Positions 18,601 through 27,107 of a stretch of 54,413 nucleotides of DNA are shown piece by piece. Each line of letters opens with the position of its first letter. Position 1 is the first letter of the stretch. This stretch comes from Polyangiaceae bacterium. Its GTDB lineage: Bacteria; Myxococcota_A; Polyangia; Polyangiales; Polyangiaceae. The notes beneath the pieces were generated by a model. The model was not told the origin of the DNA, did no database searches, and was given only the letters and a program-made list of their open reading frames with translations. A program made the position numbers and the translations under genes. The stretch is from assembly GCA_025937895.1 (NCBI GenBank), contig JAICQL010000025.1, positions 1 to 54,413 of the forward strand. Reading direction: 5' to 3'.

Positions 18601-18689
18601 ACGCGCCACATGGCGGAGACCTTGCCGCCGCCGACCTTGCGCTCCAGCCGGTAGCGATCGGCCACCACCGTTCCCTGTCGCGGCATCAT
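15603..18689 (-). CDS. Predicted membrane pseudokinase (Ser/Thr kinase fold, DFG Asp lost)
   Basis: About 1028 residues. ATG 18689 is chosen because the frame has back-to-back ATGs at 18689 and 18686. An N-terminal kinase fold covers about 1-275. The glycine loop is degenerate (VGGGKVSAMW). The AIK Lys is present at residue 42, and the catalytic loop reads HGDLKPEN (134-141) with its Asp kept. The metal-binding DFG is GFG (159-161), so Asp is replaced by Gly; APE is SPD. Residues about 300-730 are a long Ala/Pro/Ser region, followed by one TM helix near 815-833 (HLVAGLLVCSAAALVIFALG). A second Pro-rich tail, presumably periplasmic, ends PVNPDFDFGI. Weak or no phosphotransfer is expected; a scaffold or sensor role is inferred. 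It leads an operon with TPR and Cys-rich lipoprotein genes. Confidence 0.88.
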   Translation of the reverse strand: MMPRQGTVVADRYRLERKVGGGKVSAMWRVQDQVTDSTCAIKLLHRSMNDHPEALARFSLEDRLSRELTGDYFPERVGSGSWHSLRYIAWRWCEGECLRSLFERNPKQDVQTVYSIVQETCQALALVHAAGYSHGDLKPENLFFADRPGDSSRQLKLLGFGVASRIARPLLGSQARRTPGQIVGTPLYLSPDIILGRVPRGGQADLWALAVIVYEALTGRAPFLGMDLSEVLQAILERRAARPSTIANLPATFDVWWTQALEQQFATPSDFSTSLARALAPALRSSRTQRSASLPDRISPVGQGLVWRTEASTPRAGEATPGKTRAPTLTGGASASTATSPSSPAQRAPSRPPAASKAAASRPAAGKQRTGELNGSAEALQGAEPAVPTDASGGQAASGQAASGAAKTRSSPGVVAAASPADLPAAALPSAAWPSALAPAAPSPSPAGPAVGASANVSEPVAAPSAAVLSDTAVSPGADPAPAASPDAAAAAPAGFSPATAPAPAASAGSAADAASPLASDAAAPGRAPALPASTTAAGLGSSPLAGNGPGAARVASTAAGLGGAPSAPAVAAAAAGQAASNAFAREERRPEPTPPRPQSRPAQRGIEASAAAAEPQRPNITSTTVAGIGPAALSLMLNKNGASAIAPSPAPAPDPAPMDAGGELAAPAPGGDFGLLPPALRDLGVGTRKTLVGIIPPSALPPAPAPAANPAAAPAAVAASPAAASPGQSLVIAGTPCRSIEVSADDEAVDSVVPLRRLGHSTVPFPRPRAAARGARLEDIRDDELLAQEVAQEDRDGPRSWRNRTSNTLRVVLTDPDHRPHLVAGLLVCSAAALVIFALGRSPVSGTGMLGQTTGSLSGRDGASPAATEAPGSRSVPPGSAPEVSGTAASAGEPPGSQSPGSQPISSQPTSSTAAPGSALPGEELAPGLVVPPRPAPPPADAVKPSSPSPAPLPAGHGSQSGPAPSPPPAPRASSSALASPPPSASAPPAPRPAPASEPPAPRAVPQRKPGDSAPPRPVNPDFDFGI

Positions 18690-18958
18690 GGCGCGCACCG
18701 CCTGTCTGGGCTCGAGCTGCGCCCGCCGCGCGTACCGTTCACGTGCCGCGCACTGTTCCAGAACGCGAACACAGCGCAGCTCTCGAGCAGAGCGCTGCGC
18801 GCCAACACAGCGCTCTCGAACACAGCGCTCTCGAACACAGCGCAGCTCTCGAGCAGAGCGCTCTCGAACACAGCGCTCTCGAACACAGCGCAGCTCTCGA
18901 GCAGAGCGCTGCGCGAGCTGCGTCGCTCGCGCACTGCACCTGAGGTCATCGCTGGCAT
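18686..18958 (-). CDS. Possible small ORF with pentapeptide-like repeats
   Basis: An open frame reads MPAMTSGAVRERRSSRSALL and then a run of AVFES / ALLESC / AVLARS units built from the 15- and 18-bp DNA repeats. The five-residue spacing with small residue, hydrophobic, then Glu-Ser recalls pentapeptide-repeat proteins, although the usual Asp/Asn is absent. In this frame third positions are mostly G/C, unlike the opposite strand. Its TGA overlaps the pseudokinase ATG (ATGA), compatible with translational coupling. The frame stays open upstream to GTG 19045. Expression and reality of the gene are uncertain; it may simply be a translated repeat. Confidence 0.25.
   Translation of the reverse strand: MPAMTSGAVRERRSSRSALLESCAVFESAVFESALLESCAVFESAVFESAVLARSALLESCAVFAFWNSARHVNGTRGGRSSSPDRRCAP
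18767..18916. repeat. Tandem array of 15/18-bp units with embedded hairpins
   Basis: About nine alternating units of 15 bp (cgaacacagcgctct type) and 18 bp (cgaacacagcgcagctct type) fill this stretch. The hairpin-forming motif gctct-cgagc-agagc recurs at 18779, 18845 and 18893 (66 and 48 bases apart). The array lies in the leader of the predicted pseudokinase operon. It has no unique spacers, so it is not CRISPR. It may be a length-variable element or an RNA structure element. Confidence 0.85.
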
Positions 18959-18969
18959 TGGCCGAAGCG

Positions 18970-18987
18970 TGACACGCTTGTCATGAC
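18970..18987. promoter_or_regulatory. Overlapping palindromes tgaca-N4-tgtca and gtcatgac
   Basis: A 5-bp inverted repeat with a 4-base centre (18970-18983) overlaps a perfect 8-bp palindrome (18980-18987). The site is about 280 bases upstream of the predicted pseudokinase start. Such symmetry fits a dimeric regulator site, but chance is possible. Confidence 0.25.
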
Positions 18988-19076
18988 CCGCCCGAGCATT
19001 CCGACCGACTCCTGCCACCACCCTACAGTAAAGGACAAGGCGCACTCCCGCGTCCAGCGGTTTTTCCTATCTATTT

Positions 19077-19147
19077 GTATCATTTCGATGCCTGTATCAT
19101 TTCGAAGCTTCGCGCATTTTTGACGCTCGTATCATTTCGAAGCTTCA
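19077..19147. promoter_or_regulatory. AT-rich cluster of three direct repeats (iteron-like)
   Basis: The motif gtatcatttcga occurs at 19077, 19094 and 19129. In the last two copies it extends to gtatcatttcgaagcttc. Spacings are 17 and 35 bases, about one and two units. Each long copy contains the palindrome gaagcttc. The stretch is one of the few AT-rich spots in the window. It sits in the 830-base gap upstream of the minus-strand pseudokinase operon, where a promoter/operator would be expected. The binding factor is unknown. Confidence 0.5.
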
Positions 19148-19430
19148 GCCCCTCTTGGCTGAGCGCGCGCTGCGCACCCCGCGCATGGCGAGTGCGATCC
19201 GCCTGGACACCGGGGCCACAGGCACGTTCAGCCGGCACTGCTTGAGCTCGGCGCCCCGAGCGCGGCGGGGCCCGTCTGGCATCTGGCAGCGGCGTTCTGC
19301 GGCACGCACGGTCACGGCCTCGAAACACCGGCGGTGGGGGGTAGTGATGGCGGCGGCGACACCGCCGCGCTGCTCCTTCCGCCCCGGCGCAGCACGCAAC
19401 CCGCCGGGGGCGCCCAATTGCTCCAGGGCT
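19148..19430. other. Intergenic DNA without recognisable gene
   Basis: This part of the 18690-19519 gap has short open frames on both strands. The longest minus-strand one is Arg/Ala-rich, the plus-strand one is Arg/Ser/Pro-rich, and neither has a recognisable domain or clean ribosome site. No gene is supported. Confidence 0.4.
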
Positions 19431-19502
19431 CAGCTCAGCCGGGTCAGCTCAGCTCAGCCGGGTCAGCTCAGCTCCAGCCAGGTCGGCTCAGCTCCAGCAG
19501 GT
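19431..19502. repeat. Degenerate 19-20 bp tandem repeat, about four copies
   Basis: Units of the form cagctcagctcagccgggt recur about four times just downstream of the stop of the POT transporter gene (minus strand, stop at 19520). The copies drift toward ctcagctccagcaggt. The function is unknown; its position resembles the repeat after the kinase-type gene at 1259. Confidence 0.7.
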
Positions 19503-19519
19503 CGGCGACCAGCGGTGAA

Positions 19520-20974
<1,455 letters not shown>

Positions 20975-21070
20975 GCCCGGTTCTTACTACCGTGGCCGCA
21001 CGGCGAACAACCCCGCGGCTCGCCGGATGTCAGCACGTCGCCGGGGCCAGCGGCGGCCCCGCGCGGGAGG

Positions 21071-21880
21071 TCAGGGCGAAAGATGGTGTGCTGAAAAAGC
21101 TGCCGGCGGGGTGCGCACGGCGATGCCCCGCTCGCTCAGATAGCTCTTGATTTCGGCCACGGTGTGGCTGCCGTAGTGCAACATGGAGGCCACCAGCGCT
21201 GCGTCGGCGTGGCCTTCGCTCAGCACCTGGCGCAGGTGCTCGCTCTCCCCGCCGCCGCCGGAGGCGATCACCGGCAGCGAGACGGTGTGGGCGATGGCCC
21301 GGGTCAGCTCCACGTCGTAGCCCTGGCGAGTGCCGTCGGCGTCGATGGAGTTGACCACAATCTCCCCCGCGCCGAGCTGCTCGGCGCGGCGCGCCCACTC
21401 CAGCGCGTCGATGCCCCGGCGCTGCCGCCCGCCGTGGGTCACGATCTCGAAGCCGGAGGGCAGGGCCGGCGTGGGAGCGGTGCGCAGCACGTCCATCGAC
21501 AGCACCACGCACTGTGCGCCGAAGGCGCGCGAGGCCTCGGCGAGCACCTCGGGCCGCTCCACCGCGCCGGAGTTGTAGTTGACCTTCTCGGCGCCCGCCT
21601 CCAGCACCCGCCCCGCGTCGCTGACGGTGCGCAGCCCGCCGCCCACGGAGAAGGGGATGAACACCTGCTCGGCCACCCGCCGCACCACGTCCAGCAGGAT
21701 GCCGCGGCGCTCGTGGGACGCGGTGATGTCGTAGAAAACCAGCTCGTCCAGCCCGGCCAGGTAATACTCGTGCGCCTTCTCCACCGGATCGCCGATGTCC
21801 TTCGTGTCCTGGAACTGCACGCTCTTGGCGAGCTTGCCGTCGCGCACGTCCAGACAGCTGATGACGCGCTTGGTCAGCAT
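21071..21880 (-). CDS. hisF: Imidazole glycerol phosphate synthase cyclase subunit HisF
   Basis: 269 residues. It opens [16 protein letters not shown], with the catalytic Asp of the CLDV motif. The other barrel hallmarks are [33 protein letters not shown] (second catalytic Asp), [24 protein letters not shown] and PVIASGGGG. It uses ammonia from HisH to turn PRFAR into imidazole glycerol phosphate and AICAR in histidine biosynthesis. The start overlaps the end of hisH by 7 bases. Other his genes are not in the window. An alternative role of a HisF/HisH-like pair in other amidation pathways cannot be excluded from sequence alone. Confidence 0.92.
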   Translation of the reverse strand: MLTKRVISCLDVRDGKLAKSVQFQDTKDIGDPVEKAHEYYLAGLDELVFYDITASHERRGILLDVVRRVAEQVFIPFSVGGGLRTVSDAGRVLEAGAEKVNYNSGAVERPEVLAEASRAFGAQCVVLSMDVLRTAPTPALPSGFEIVTHGGRQRRGIDALEWARRAEQLGAGEIVVNSIDADGTRQGYDVELTRAIAHTVSLPVIASGGGGESEHLRQVLSEGHADAALVASMLHYGSHTVAEIKSYLSERGIAVRTPPAAFSAHHLSP

Positions 21881-22494
21881 TGCGGGCTCCAGCGGGTGAA
21901 GCGCTCGAGCAGCGCCAGGCCGAGCGGGCCGCTCTTTTCCGGGTGAAACTGCACGGCGGCCAGGTTGCGGCGGGCGAAGGCGGCGGCGAAGCGCAGCCCG
22001 TGCTCGCTGGTGGCCAGCACGCTCTCGCCGTCGGCGGGGTCGAGATAATAGGAGTGCACGAAGTAGAACTCGTTCTGCGCAGGGACGCCCTGCAACAAGG
22101 GGTGTGCGGGCTGCCGCACTTCAATACGGTTCCAGCCCATGTGCGGGACCTTCAGCTCGCGCGGCAGCTCCGGAAAGCGGCGCACCTGTCCGGGGACGAG
22201 ATCCAGGCACGATGTGTCGCCCTCCTCCGAGCGGGTCAAGCTGAGCTGGGCACCCACGCACACCCCGAGGACGGGAGTGCCCTGCTGCAATGCCTCACGC
22301 AGCGCCTGATCGAGCCCCCGTCGCTGCAACACCTCCATCGCGCTGCGCGCGTGTCCCACCCCCGGGAAGATCACCCGCTCGGCGCGCCGTACATGCTCCG
22401 GATCCGGGCTGATGCGCGAATCTGCGCCGACGGCAGCCAGGGCGCGCTGCACGGACGTGGGGTTGCCGGCGTCGTAATCGACGATGGTGATCAC
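21874..22494 (-). CDS. hisH: Imidazole glycerol phosphate synthase glutaminase subunit HisH
   Basis: 206 residues from GTG 22494 (ITIVDYDAGN, the conserved HisH N-terminus). The frame is open further upstream but without family resemblance. The oxyanion region PGVGHARSAM, nucleophile Cys79 (GVCVGAQLS) and the His184/Glu186 pair (VQFHPEKSG) form the class-I glutaminase triad. The nucleophile elbow usually reads GxCxGMQ; here Met is Ala. HVGWN-like KVPHMGWNRIE and FYFVHSYY are also present. It produces ammonia that is channelled to HisF. It is co-transcribed with hisF (7-base overlap) and diverges from the membrane protein gene at 22639. Confidence 0.9.
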   Translation of the reverse strand: MITIVDYDAGNPTSVQRALAAVGADSRISPDPEHVRRAERVIFPGVGHARSAMEVLQRRGLDQALREALQQGTPVLGVCVGAQLSLTRSEEGDTSCLDLVPGQVRRFPELPRELKVPHMGWNRIEVRQPAHPLLQGVPAQNEFYFVHSYYLDPADGESVLATSEHGLRFAAAFARRNLAAVQFHPEKSGPLGLALLERFTRWSPQC

Positions 22495-22638
22495 GGCCTG
22501 GTGATACGTCTCGCGCTGCAGCTCGACAAGCCCGGAAGCCCCAGGAACAGTGCCACGGAGCGTCCGCCGAGGGCCTTGGGCCAACAAGCCGGAGAGCGGA
22601 TTCCCATCGCCTGGGCTGGGGCGGCGTATTAGAGCCGT
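22495..22638. promoter_or_regulatory. Divergent promoter region hisH / membrane protein gene
   Basis: 144 bases between divergently transcribed hisH (minus) and the GT-C-like gene (plus). Both promoters should lie here unless the starts are further in. No clear -10/-35 boxes or operators were recognised in this GC-rich stretch. Confidence 0.4.
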
Positions 22639-25059
22639 GTGCCAATGCTCATCGGGTGGCTTCTCGGTCGTGGAGCGAGGTCATGGAAGGATAGGGGGCT
22701 GACGGTAGTAGCCCGCATTGCAGGCTGCTTGCTCGCCGGAGCTCGCACGTTCTGCTGGGTCTTGCCCACCCTGGTGTGCATGGCGCTGCTCGGCAGCTGC
22801 CAGCGCAGCGCTGGCCCCGACGCGCAGGGCAACGTGCTGCGCGGGCTGAAGCCGGTGGCGAGCGCGGGTGCGAGCGCCGCAGAGCGGCTGACGGATGGCG
22901 TCTCCGCCATCGCTGGCGCCGACTGGGACACCGACATCAACGCGCAGCTCGAGGGCGAGGAGTCGTTCGTCACCTTCGACCTGGGCGCGTCGGTGCCGGT
23001 GCGTGCGATCTGGTTCAATGCCGATCACAACGACCTGTACCGCTTCTTGATCTCGGAGGACGGCGAGGTGTTCGAGCCGCTCTGGGACGCACCCACCGTT
23101 CGAGCGATGGGCATGCAGGATCGCTCCAGCGACAAGCTGGAGGGCAAGGGCCGCTACCTGCGCGTGGAGCCCTCGCGCGGCGATGGCCGCTACGCGGTCG
23201 CGGAGCTGGCCGTGTTCAGCGAGCGCCCGGCAGTGTTTCCGCCCGAGCTGTCGCGGCGCCGCGGCATGCCGCTGGAGACGGTGGTGCGCACCCGCGTGAT
23301 CCTGACGGCGGCGGCCCTGGTCGCGTTCCTGGTCCTCACCTTCGCGGGCGCTCCGCTCTGGTGGTTGCTGCTGTGTGCGCTGCTGCCGCTGGTGGCCGGG
23401 GTGGAGGCGGTGCAGAGCATGCTGCGAGCGTGGCCGGTGGAGCAGCGAGGTGTATCACTGGTGCGAGCAGCCTCCGCTGCCGTGGCCGCCGCGGCGCTGC
23501 TGCGCGAGCTGTACGCGCCGTCGCGCTTTCCCGCCTGGCGGCCCGCGGTGCTGGGCTGCCTGGGCGCGAGCGCGCTGATCGCGGTGCTGGCGTTCTACAA
23601 CCTGGGGCGCCCGCAGTTCTGGGACGGACAGAAGCAAGAGCCGACCCCCGTGCACTTGCTGGACCTGCGCCAGTACTACCAGACGGCGAAGTACTTCGAC
23701 GAGCTGGGCTATCGCGACATGTATCTGGCCGACATGGCCGCATACGTGGAGGACACGCCGGGCGTGAGCCTGGATAGCCTGCGCGACACGCCGATGCGCG
23801 ATCTCTCCACTCACCGCATGACCACCATCGGTGAGCAGCGAGCTCGCATCGAGGCGGTGCGGCAGAAATTCACGCCGGAGCGCTGGGAGGAGTACAAGCA
23901 GGACGCGCGCTACTTCCGCGAGATGATGGGCCAGCGCGACTACCTGAAGTACATGTTCGACTTCGGTGGCAACGCCACCCCGGTCTGGATCAGCATCGCG
24001 CACTTCATGTTCAGCGCGTTCACTGCCAACACCAGCGCATTTCTGCTCACGGGCCTGCTCGATCCGCTGCTGTTCCTGGTCACCTTCGGCGCCATCGGCT
24101 GGTGCTTTGGCTACCGCACCATGTGCGTGGTGATGGTGGTCTTCGGCGCCAATGATTTCATCATGTACGGCAGCAACTGGGCCGGCGCCACCTTGCGCCA
24201 CGACTGGCTGATGTACATCGGGCTGGCGGCTTGCGCGCTGAAGCGCGGCTGGCCGGCGCTGGGCGGCGTTCTTCTCGGGCTGTCCACGCTGATCCGGGCG
24301 TTCCCGGCCATCACCCTGCTCACCGCCAGCCTGCCGGCGCTGTGGTGGCTGGTCGAGCTCTCTCGCGCGCAGCAGCGGCGCCCCACCTGGCGAGAGCTGC
24401 GTGAAGCGCACGAGCCCACGTTGCGGCTCCTGGCGGGCGCGCTGGTCACCGGGGTGCTGCTGGTGGCGGTCACCACCCTGCGCTGGTCCTGGCCTGCCTG
24501 GGCGGACTGGTTCTGGAAGGTGGCGAAGCTGTCGGCGGATCCGCACGCTAACTCCGTGGCGCTGCGCGGCCTGGTCGCGGGCTGGGAGACGGGGCATCAC
24601 GCCCTGCTCTCGGCGCGCATGCCGCTGTATGTCGTTGGCATCGCTCTGTACGTGGGCGCGGTCGTGCTGGTGGCGCGGCAGCGAGCGCTGGAGCAAGCGG
24701 CCACGCTCGGGCTGCTGCTGGTGCCGGTGGTCTTCTACGCCGCCAACTATTACATCCACGTCATCTGCTTGTTGCCGCTGCTGGTGCGCGAGCGACGCGG
24801 CCCCGATGGCGCTACCTTGCTCACCTCGACGGACGGCTGGATCTGGCTCAGCTTGCTGGGCTTGTGCGTCGCGCAATACTGGACGGTGCTGGTCGAGGAC
24901 GTGCCGCTGCATTTCCACCAGGCCACGGTGCTGTTGTTCGTCGCGCTCACAGCCATCCTGGTCGCGCTGGGCCGCGGGGATGTGCGCGAAGGTCGGCTGG
25001 ATTTCCTGGTCCGCTATCTCTCGGCCCGGCCCGAGGAGGGCGCGCAGCAGGCACCCTGA
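22639..25059 (+). CDS. Lipobox, discoidin-like domain and GT-C-like membrane protein
   Basis: About 806 residues if GTG 22639 is used; ATG 22645 is equally possible. A hydrophobic segment ends in a lipobox-like LLGSC (Cys54). Residues about 60-195 resemble an F5/8 type C (discoidin) carbohydrate-binding domain: SFVTFDLGASVPVRAIWFNA, LYRFLISEDGEVFEPLW, KGRYLRVEPSRGDGRYAVAE. The rest is a polytopic membrane region of about ten TM helices. A large loop holds QYYQTAKYFDELGYRDMYL, reminiscent of GT87/GT-C glycosyltransferases that use polyprenyl-linked sugars. Sugar and acceptor are unknown. The combination of lipobox, binding domain and GT-C-like module is unusual. The small membrane gene at 25175 follows on the same strand. 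Confidence 0.8.
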   Translation: MPMLIGWLLGRGARSWKDRGLTVVARIAGCLLAGARTFCWVLPTLVCMALLGSCQRSAGPDAQGNVLRGLKPVASAGASAAERLTDGVSAIAGADWDTDINAQLEGEESFVTFDLGASVPVRAIWFNADHNDLYRFLISEDGEVFEPLWDAPTVRAMGMQDRSSDKLEGKGRYLRVEPSRGDGRYAVAELAVFSERPAVFPPELSRRRGMPLETVVRTRVILTAAALVAFLVLTFAGAPLWWLLLCALLPLVAGVEAVQSMLRAWPVEQRGVSLVRAASAAVAAAALLRELYAPSRFPAWRPAVLGCLGASALIAVLAFYNLGRPQFWDGQKQEPTPVHLLDLRQYYQTAKYFDELGYRDMYLADMAAYVEDTPGVSLDSLRDTPMRDLSTHRMTTIGEQRARIEAVRQKFTPERWEEYKQDARYFREMMGQRDYLKYMFDFGGNATPVWISIAHFMFSAFTANTSAFLLTGLLDPLLFLVTFGAIGWCFGYRTMCVVMVVFGANDFIMYGSNWAGATLRHDWLMYIGLAACALKRGWPALGGVLLGLSTLIRAFPAITLLTASLPALWWLVELSRAQQRRPTWRELREAHEPTLRLLAGALVTGVLLVAVTTLRWSWPAWADWFWKVAKLSADPHANSVALRGLVAGWETGHHALLSARMPLYVVGIALYVGAVVLVARQRALEQAATLGLLLVPVVFYAANYYIHVICLLPLLVRERRGPDGATLLTSTDGWIWLSLLGLCVAQYWTVLVEDVPLHFHQATVLLFVALTAILVALGRGDVREGRLDFLVRYLSARPEEGAQQAP

Positions 25060-25131
25060 AACACGCCGGGCACGGCCTCGGCCAGGTGGCAAGCTGGCCT
25101 CGAGCTTGCTTTCGCCGGGCTCGAACTTTTC

Positions 25132-25164
25132 ACGTACCCGTTAACACTCTGATTAGTGGTACGT
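25132..25164 (+). promoter_or_regulatory. Inverted repeat acgtacc...ggtacgt upstream of a small membrane gene
   Basis: A perfect 7-bp inverted repeat (25132-25138 and 25158-25164) with a 19-base, AT-richer centre containing gttaac and gattagt. It ends two bases before the AGGG ribosome site of the gene at 25175. It could be an operator, or a hairpin covering the ribosome site. Confidence 0.35.
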
Positions 25165-25174
25165 CAGGGCAGTG

Positions 25175-25744
25175 GTGAGTCGAGCGTCGCGCCCCCCGGG
25201 GTTTGACATGACCTACCGACCGAGCGAGGCGGTCTACTCGATTCCCTGGATGGAACGCATCCCGTCGCTCGTCTACCTGGCGGCGGCGGTGGTGGTGGTC
25301 GTGCTGGTGCTGGTGGGCGAGCACAGCGATCCCAGCAGCTGGCTGTTCAACTACGTGGTGGTGCAGGATCACGTGCGCCTGATCAGCTCGCGCACGTTTG
25401 CGGTCGTGCTCAGCCTGGGGGCGATCGCATCGGTGTTGCGCGGTAACATGCGCGGCGTGCGGATCTTTGGCGATGGGGTGGAGGCGCGCGAGGTCACGCA
25501 GCTGTTCTTTCCGCGCGTGCGCCGCTATCGCTGGCCGCAGATGGCGCGCATCGTGCTCGATCAGCCCCGTTTCACGGTGGAGCTGTGGGACGGCCAGCGC
25601 GCAGTGCTGCCGGCGGTGGGGGACCGGGACGGGCTGGCGGCGGAGCTGGAGCGGGTGGCTGCGGCGCGTGACATTCCCGTGCAGGGGGGCCGAGGGCTGG
25701 ACGACATCCCGGAGCCGATCGCAGATGACGAGGAGGCAACATGA
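25175..25744 (+). CDS. Small membrane protein with soluble C-terminal domain
   Basis: About 189 residues. GTG 25175 has AGGG five bases upstream; ATG 25208 (MTYRPSEAVYSIPWM) is an alternative start. A first TM helix (SLVYLAAAVVVVVLVLVG) and a second hydrophobic segment (SSRTFAVVLSLGAIASVL) precede a soluble domain of about 100 residues. The soluble part has the strand pattern GVRIFGDGVEAREV, RRYRWPQMARIVLDQ, FTVELWDGQRAVLPAV, which recalls bacterial PH-like domains. The acidic tail ends DDEEAT. The stop overlaps the next ATG (ATGA), so both small genes are probably translated together. Function unknown. Confidence 0.75.
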   Translation: MSRASRPPGFDMTYRPSEAVYSIPWMERIPSLVYLAAAVVVVVLVLVGEHSDPSSWLFNYVVVQDHVRLISSRTFAVVLSLGAIASVLRGNMRGVRIFGDGVEAREVTQLFFPRVRRYRWPQMARIVLDQPRFTVELWDGQRAVLPAVGDRDGLAAELERVAAARDIPVQGGRGLDDIPEPIADDEEAT

Positions 25745-26217
25745 GTAGCAGCATCGCGCGGGCGTTCTTTGACGTCCGCACGCCCAGGTACGTGGGTCGG
25801 GCCCTCCTGCTGGCGCTCGCCGCCAGCGCAGCGCCGAGCCCCACCCACGCCGCAGGGCCCGTGTGGCGGGACGAGGCGGAGCTGGCGGTGCGCGTGTTCG
25901 AGCACCCCTTCCAGCGGGTCACCGCCAACGACGTGGGCTGCGTGGTGCGCGCGCGACTGTACTTCGACGCGCCCGCGAGCGGCTATCAGGAGACCGCGCC
26001 ACAGCGCAACCACTACCGCTTCCTGGCGGAGATCAAGCTCTCCGGCGGCAACCGCTTCGTGTCGGAGGTGTTCAGCAACACGGAGCCGGGGGCGCGCGTG
26101 TACGAGCTCAGCTACAACACGGCCCTGGAGGGCTGCTGGGCCCAGCAGGCGCTCAAGCTGCGCAAGGTGGACGTGCACGCGTGCCGCGGCTCGAAGTGCA
26201 CGCCGCAGGCCTTCTGA
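25741..26217 (+). CDS. Exported small protein of unknown function
   Basis: 158 residues, ATG 25741 overlapping the previous stop. A signal peptide is likely (RYVGRALLLALAASAAPSPT followed by HAAG). The mature part is about 120 residues, beta-rich, with four Cys (DVGCVVRARLYFD, LEGCWAQQALK, HACRGSKC) that could form two disulfides. No known family was recognised. Convergent with mutM, with 17 bases between the stops and no clear terminator. Confidence 0.75.
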   Translation: MSSSIARAFFDVRTPRYVGRALLLALAASAAPSPTHAAGPVWRDEAELAVRVFEHPFQRVTANDVGCVVRARLYFDAPASGYQETAPQRNHYRFLAEIKLSGGNRFVSEVFSNTEPGARVYELSYNTALEGCWAQQALKLRKVDVHACRGSKCTPQAF

Positions 26218-26234
26218 CGGCGGCAGGCGCGGGG

Positions 26235-27107
26235 CTAGCGCTGGCAGCGCGGGCAGTAGTGCGAGCTGCGCGTGGCGATCACGATGCGCTTGATCACGCT
26301 GGCGCAGGTGCCGCACGCCTCGCCCTCGCGGGCGTATACGCGGCGCTCGTTCTGGAACTGGCCGTCGTTGCCGTCGGGCGCGATGTAGTCGCTGATGCTG
26401 CTGCCGCCGGTCTCGATGGAGCGCTCCAGCACGCGGCGCACCTGCTCGGCGAGCCGCGCACACTGCTCGCGGGTGACCCTTCGGGCGGGGCGGGTGGGGC
26501 GAATGCCGGCGAGAAACAGCGCCTCGTCGGCGTAGATGTTGCCGACCCCGGCCAGCACGCCTTGATCGAGCAGCAGCGTCTTGATCGGCACCTTGCGCCC
26601 GCGGCTGGCCGCGAACAGCAGCTCCCCGTCCACGCTGAGCGCGTCCCGCCCGAGCTTGTCGAGCCGGCTGTCGCTCTCGCCGGCGGCGAGCAGGCGCACC
26701 TTGCCGAACTTGCGCACGTCACGGAAGCGCAGGCCGGGGCCGCCGTCCTCGAACTCCAGCATCAGATGGGTGTGCGGATCACTCTCGACCGCGGCACTGC
26801 CCTGCGCCAGGCGCTCGCGCTCGACGCGGCGGATCAGGCGCGGGCTGCGCGCGCCGGCGATGTACAGCTGGCCTGTCATGCCCAGGTGCAACAGCAGGCG
26901 GCGGCCCTCGCCCAGGGCCATCAGCAGGTACTTGCCCTGCCGCTCCAGGGCGGTCACGGGCTCGCCCACCAGGCTCTGCTCCAGGCGCCGCGGCGGGGTG
27001 AGGAAGAAGTAGCTGGGCGGGCCACAGCGCACCGAGGCGATGCGGCGCCCGACCAGCTTCGGCGCGAGCAGGCGCCGGCACACCTCGACCTCGGGCAGCT
27101 CCGGCAT
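26235..27107 (-). CDS. mutM: Formamidopyrimidine-DNA glycosylase (Fpg/MutM)
   Basis: 290 residues. It starts PELPEVEVCRRLL, where Pro after Met is the catalytic nucleophile. ALERQGKYLLMAL carries the conserved beta-elimination Lys, LHLGMTGQL is present, and GVGNIYADEALFLAG is the H2TH region. The C-terminal zinc finger CGTCASVIKRIVI...HYCPRCQR has four Cys. It removes 8-oxoguanine and ring-opened purines from DNA. ATG 27107 shares one base with the stop of the upstream ppx gene (TGATG), indicating co-expression. In-frame sequence upstream of this ATG is antisense-like shadow of ppx and was excluded. Confidence 0.95.
   Translation of the reverse strand: MPELPEVEVCRRLLAPKLVGRRIASVRCGPPSYFFLTPPRRLEQSLVGEPVTALERQGKYLLMALGEGRRLLLHLGMTGQLYIAGARSPRLIRRVERERLAQGSAAVESDPHTHLMLEFEDGGPGLRFRDVRKFGKVRLLAAGESDSRLDKLGRDALSVDGELLFAASRGRKVPIKTLLLDQGVLAGVGNIYADEALFLAGIRPTRPARRVTREQCARLAEQVRRVLERSIETGGSSISDYIAPDGNDGQFQNERRVYAREGEACGTCASVIKRIVIATRSSHYCPRCQR

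Noticed and set aside
15603..18689. Calling the kinase a decayed pseudogene
   Set aside because: The frame is intact over 1028 codons, is coupled to downstream genes and keeps the Lys and HGD Asp; loss of DFG alone fits a functional pseudokinase.
18767..18916. CRISPR-like array
   Set aside because: Units of 15 and 18 bp are directly adjacent with no unique spacers and no cas genes nearby.
19145..19417. 90-codon minus-strand frame in the gap before the predicted pseudokinase operon
   Set aside because: Arg/Ala-rich, no recognisable domain or ribosome site; insufficient support.
23455..25092. 545-codon minus-strand frame opposite the GT-C-like gene
   Set aside because: Polar Gln/His/Arg composition, no domain; shadow of the plus-strand gene.
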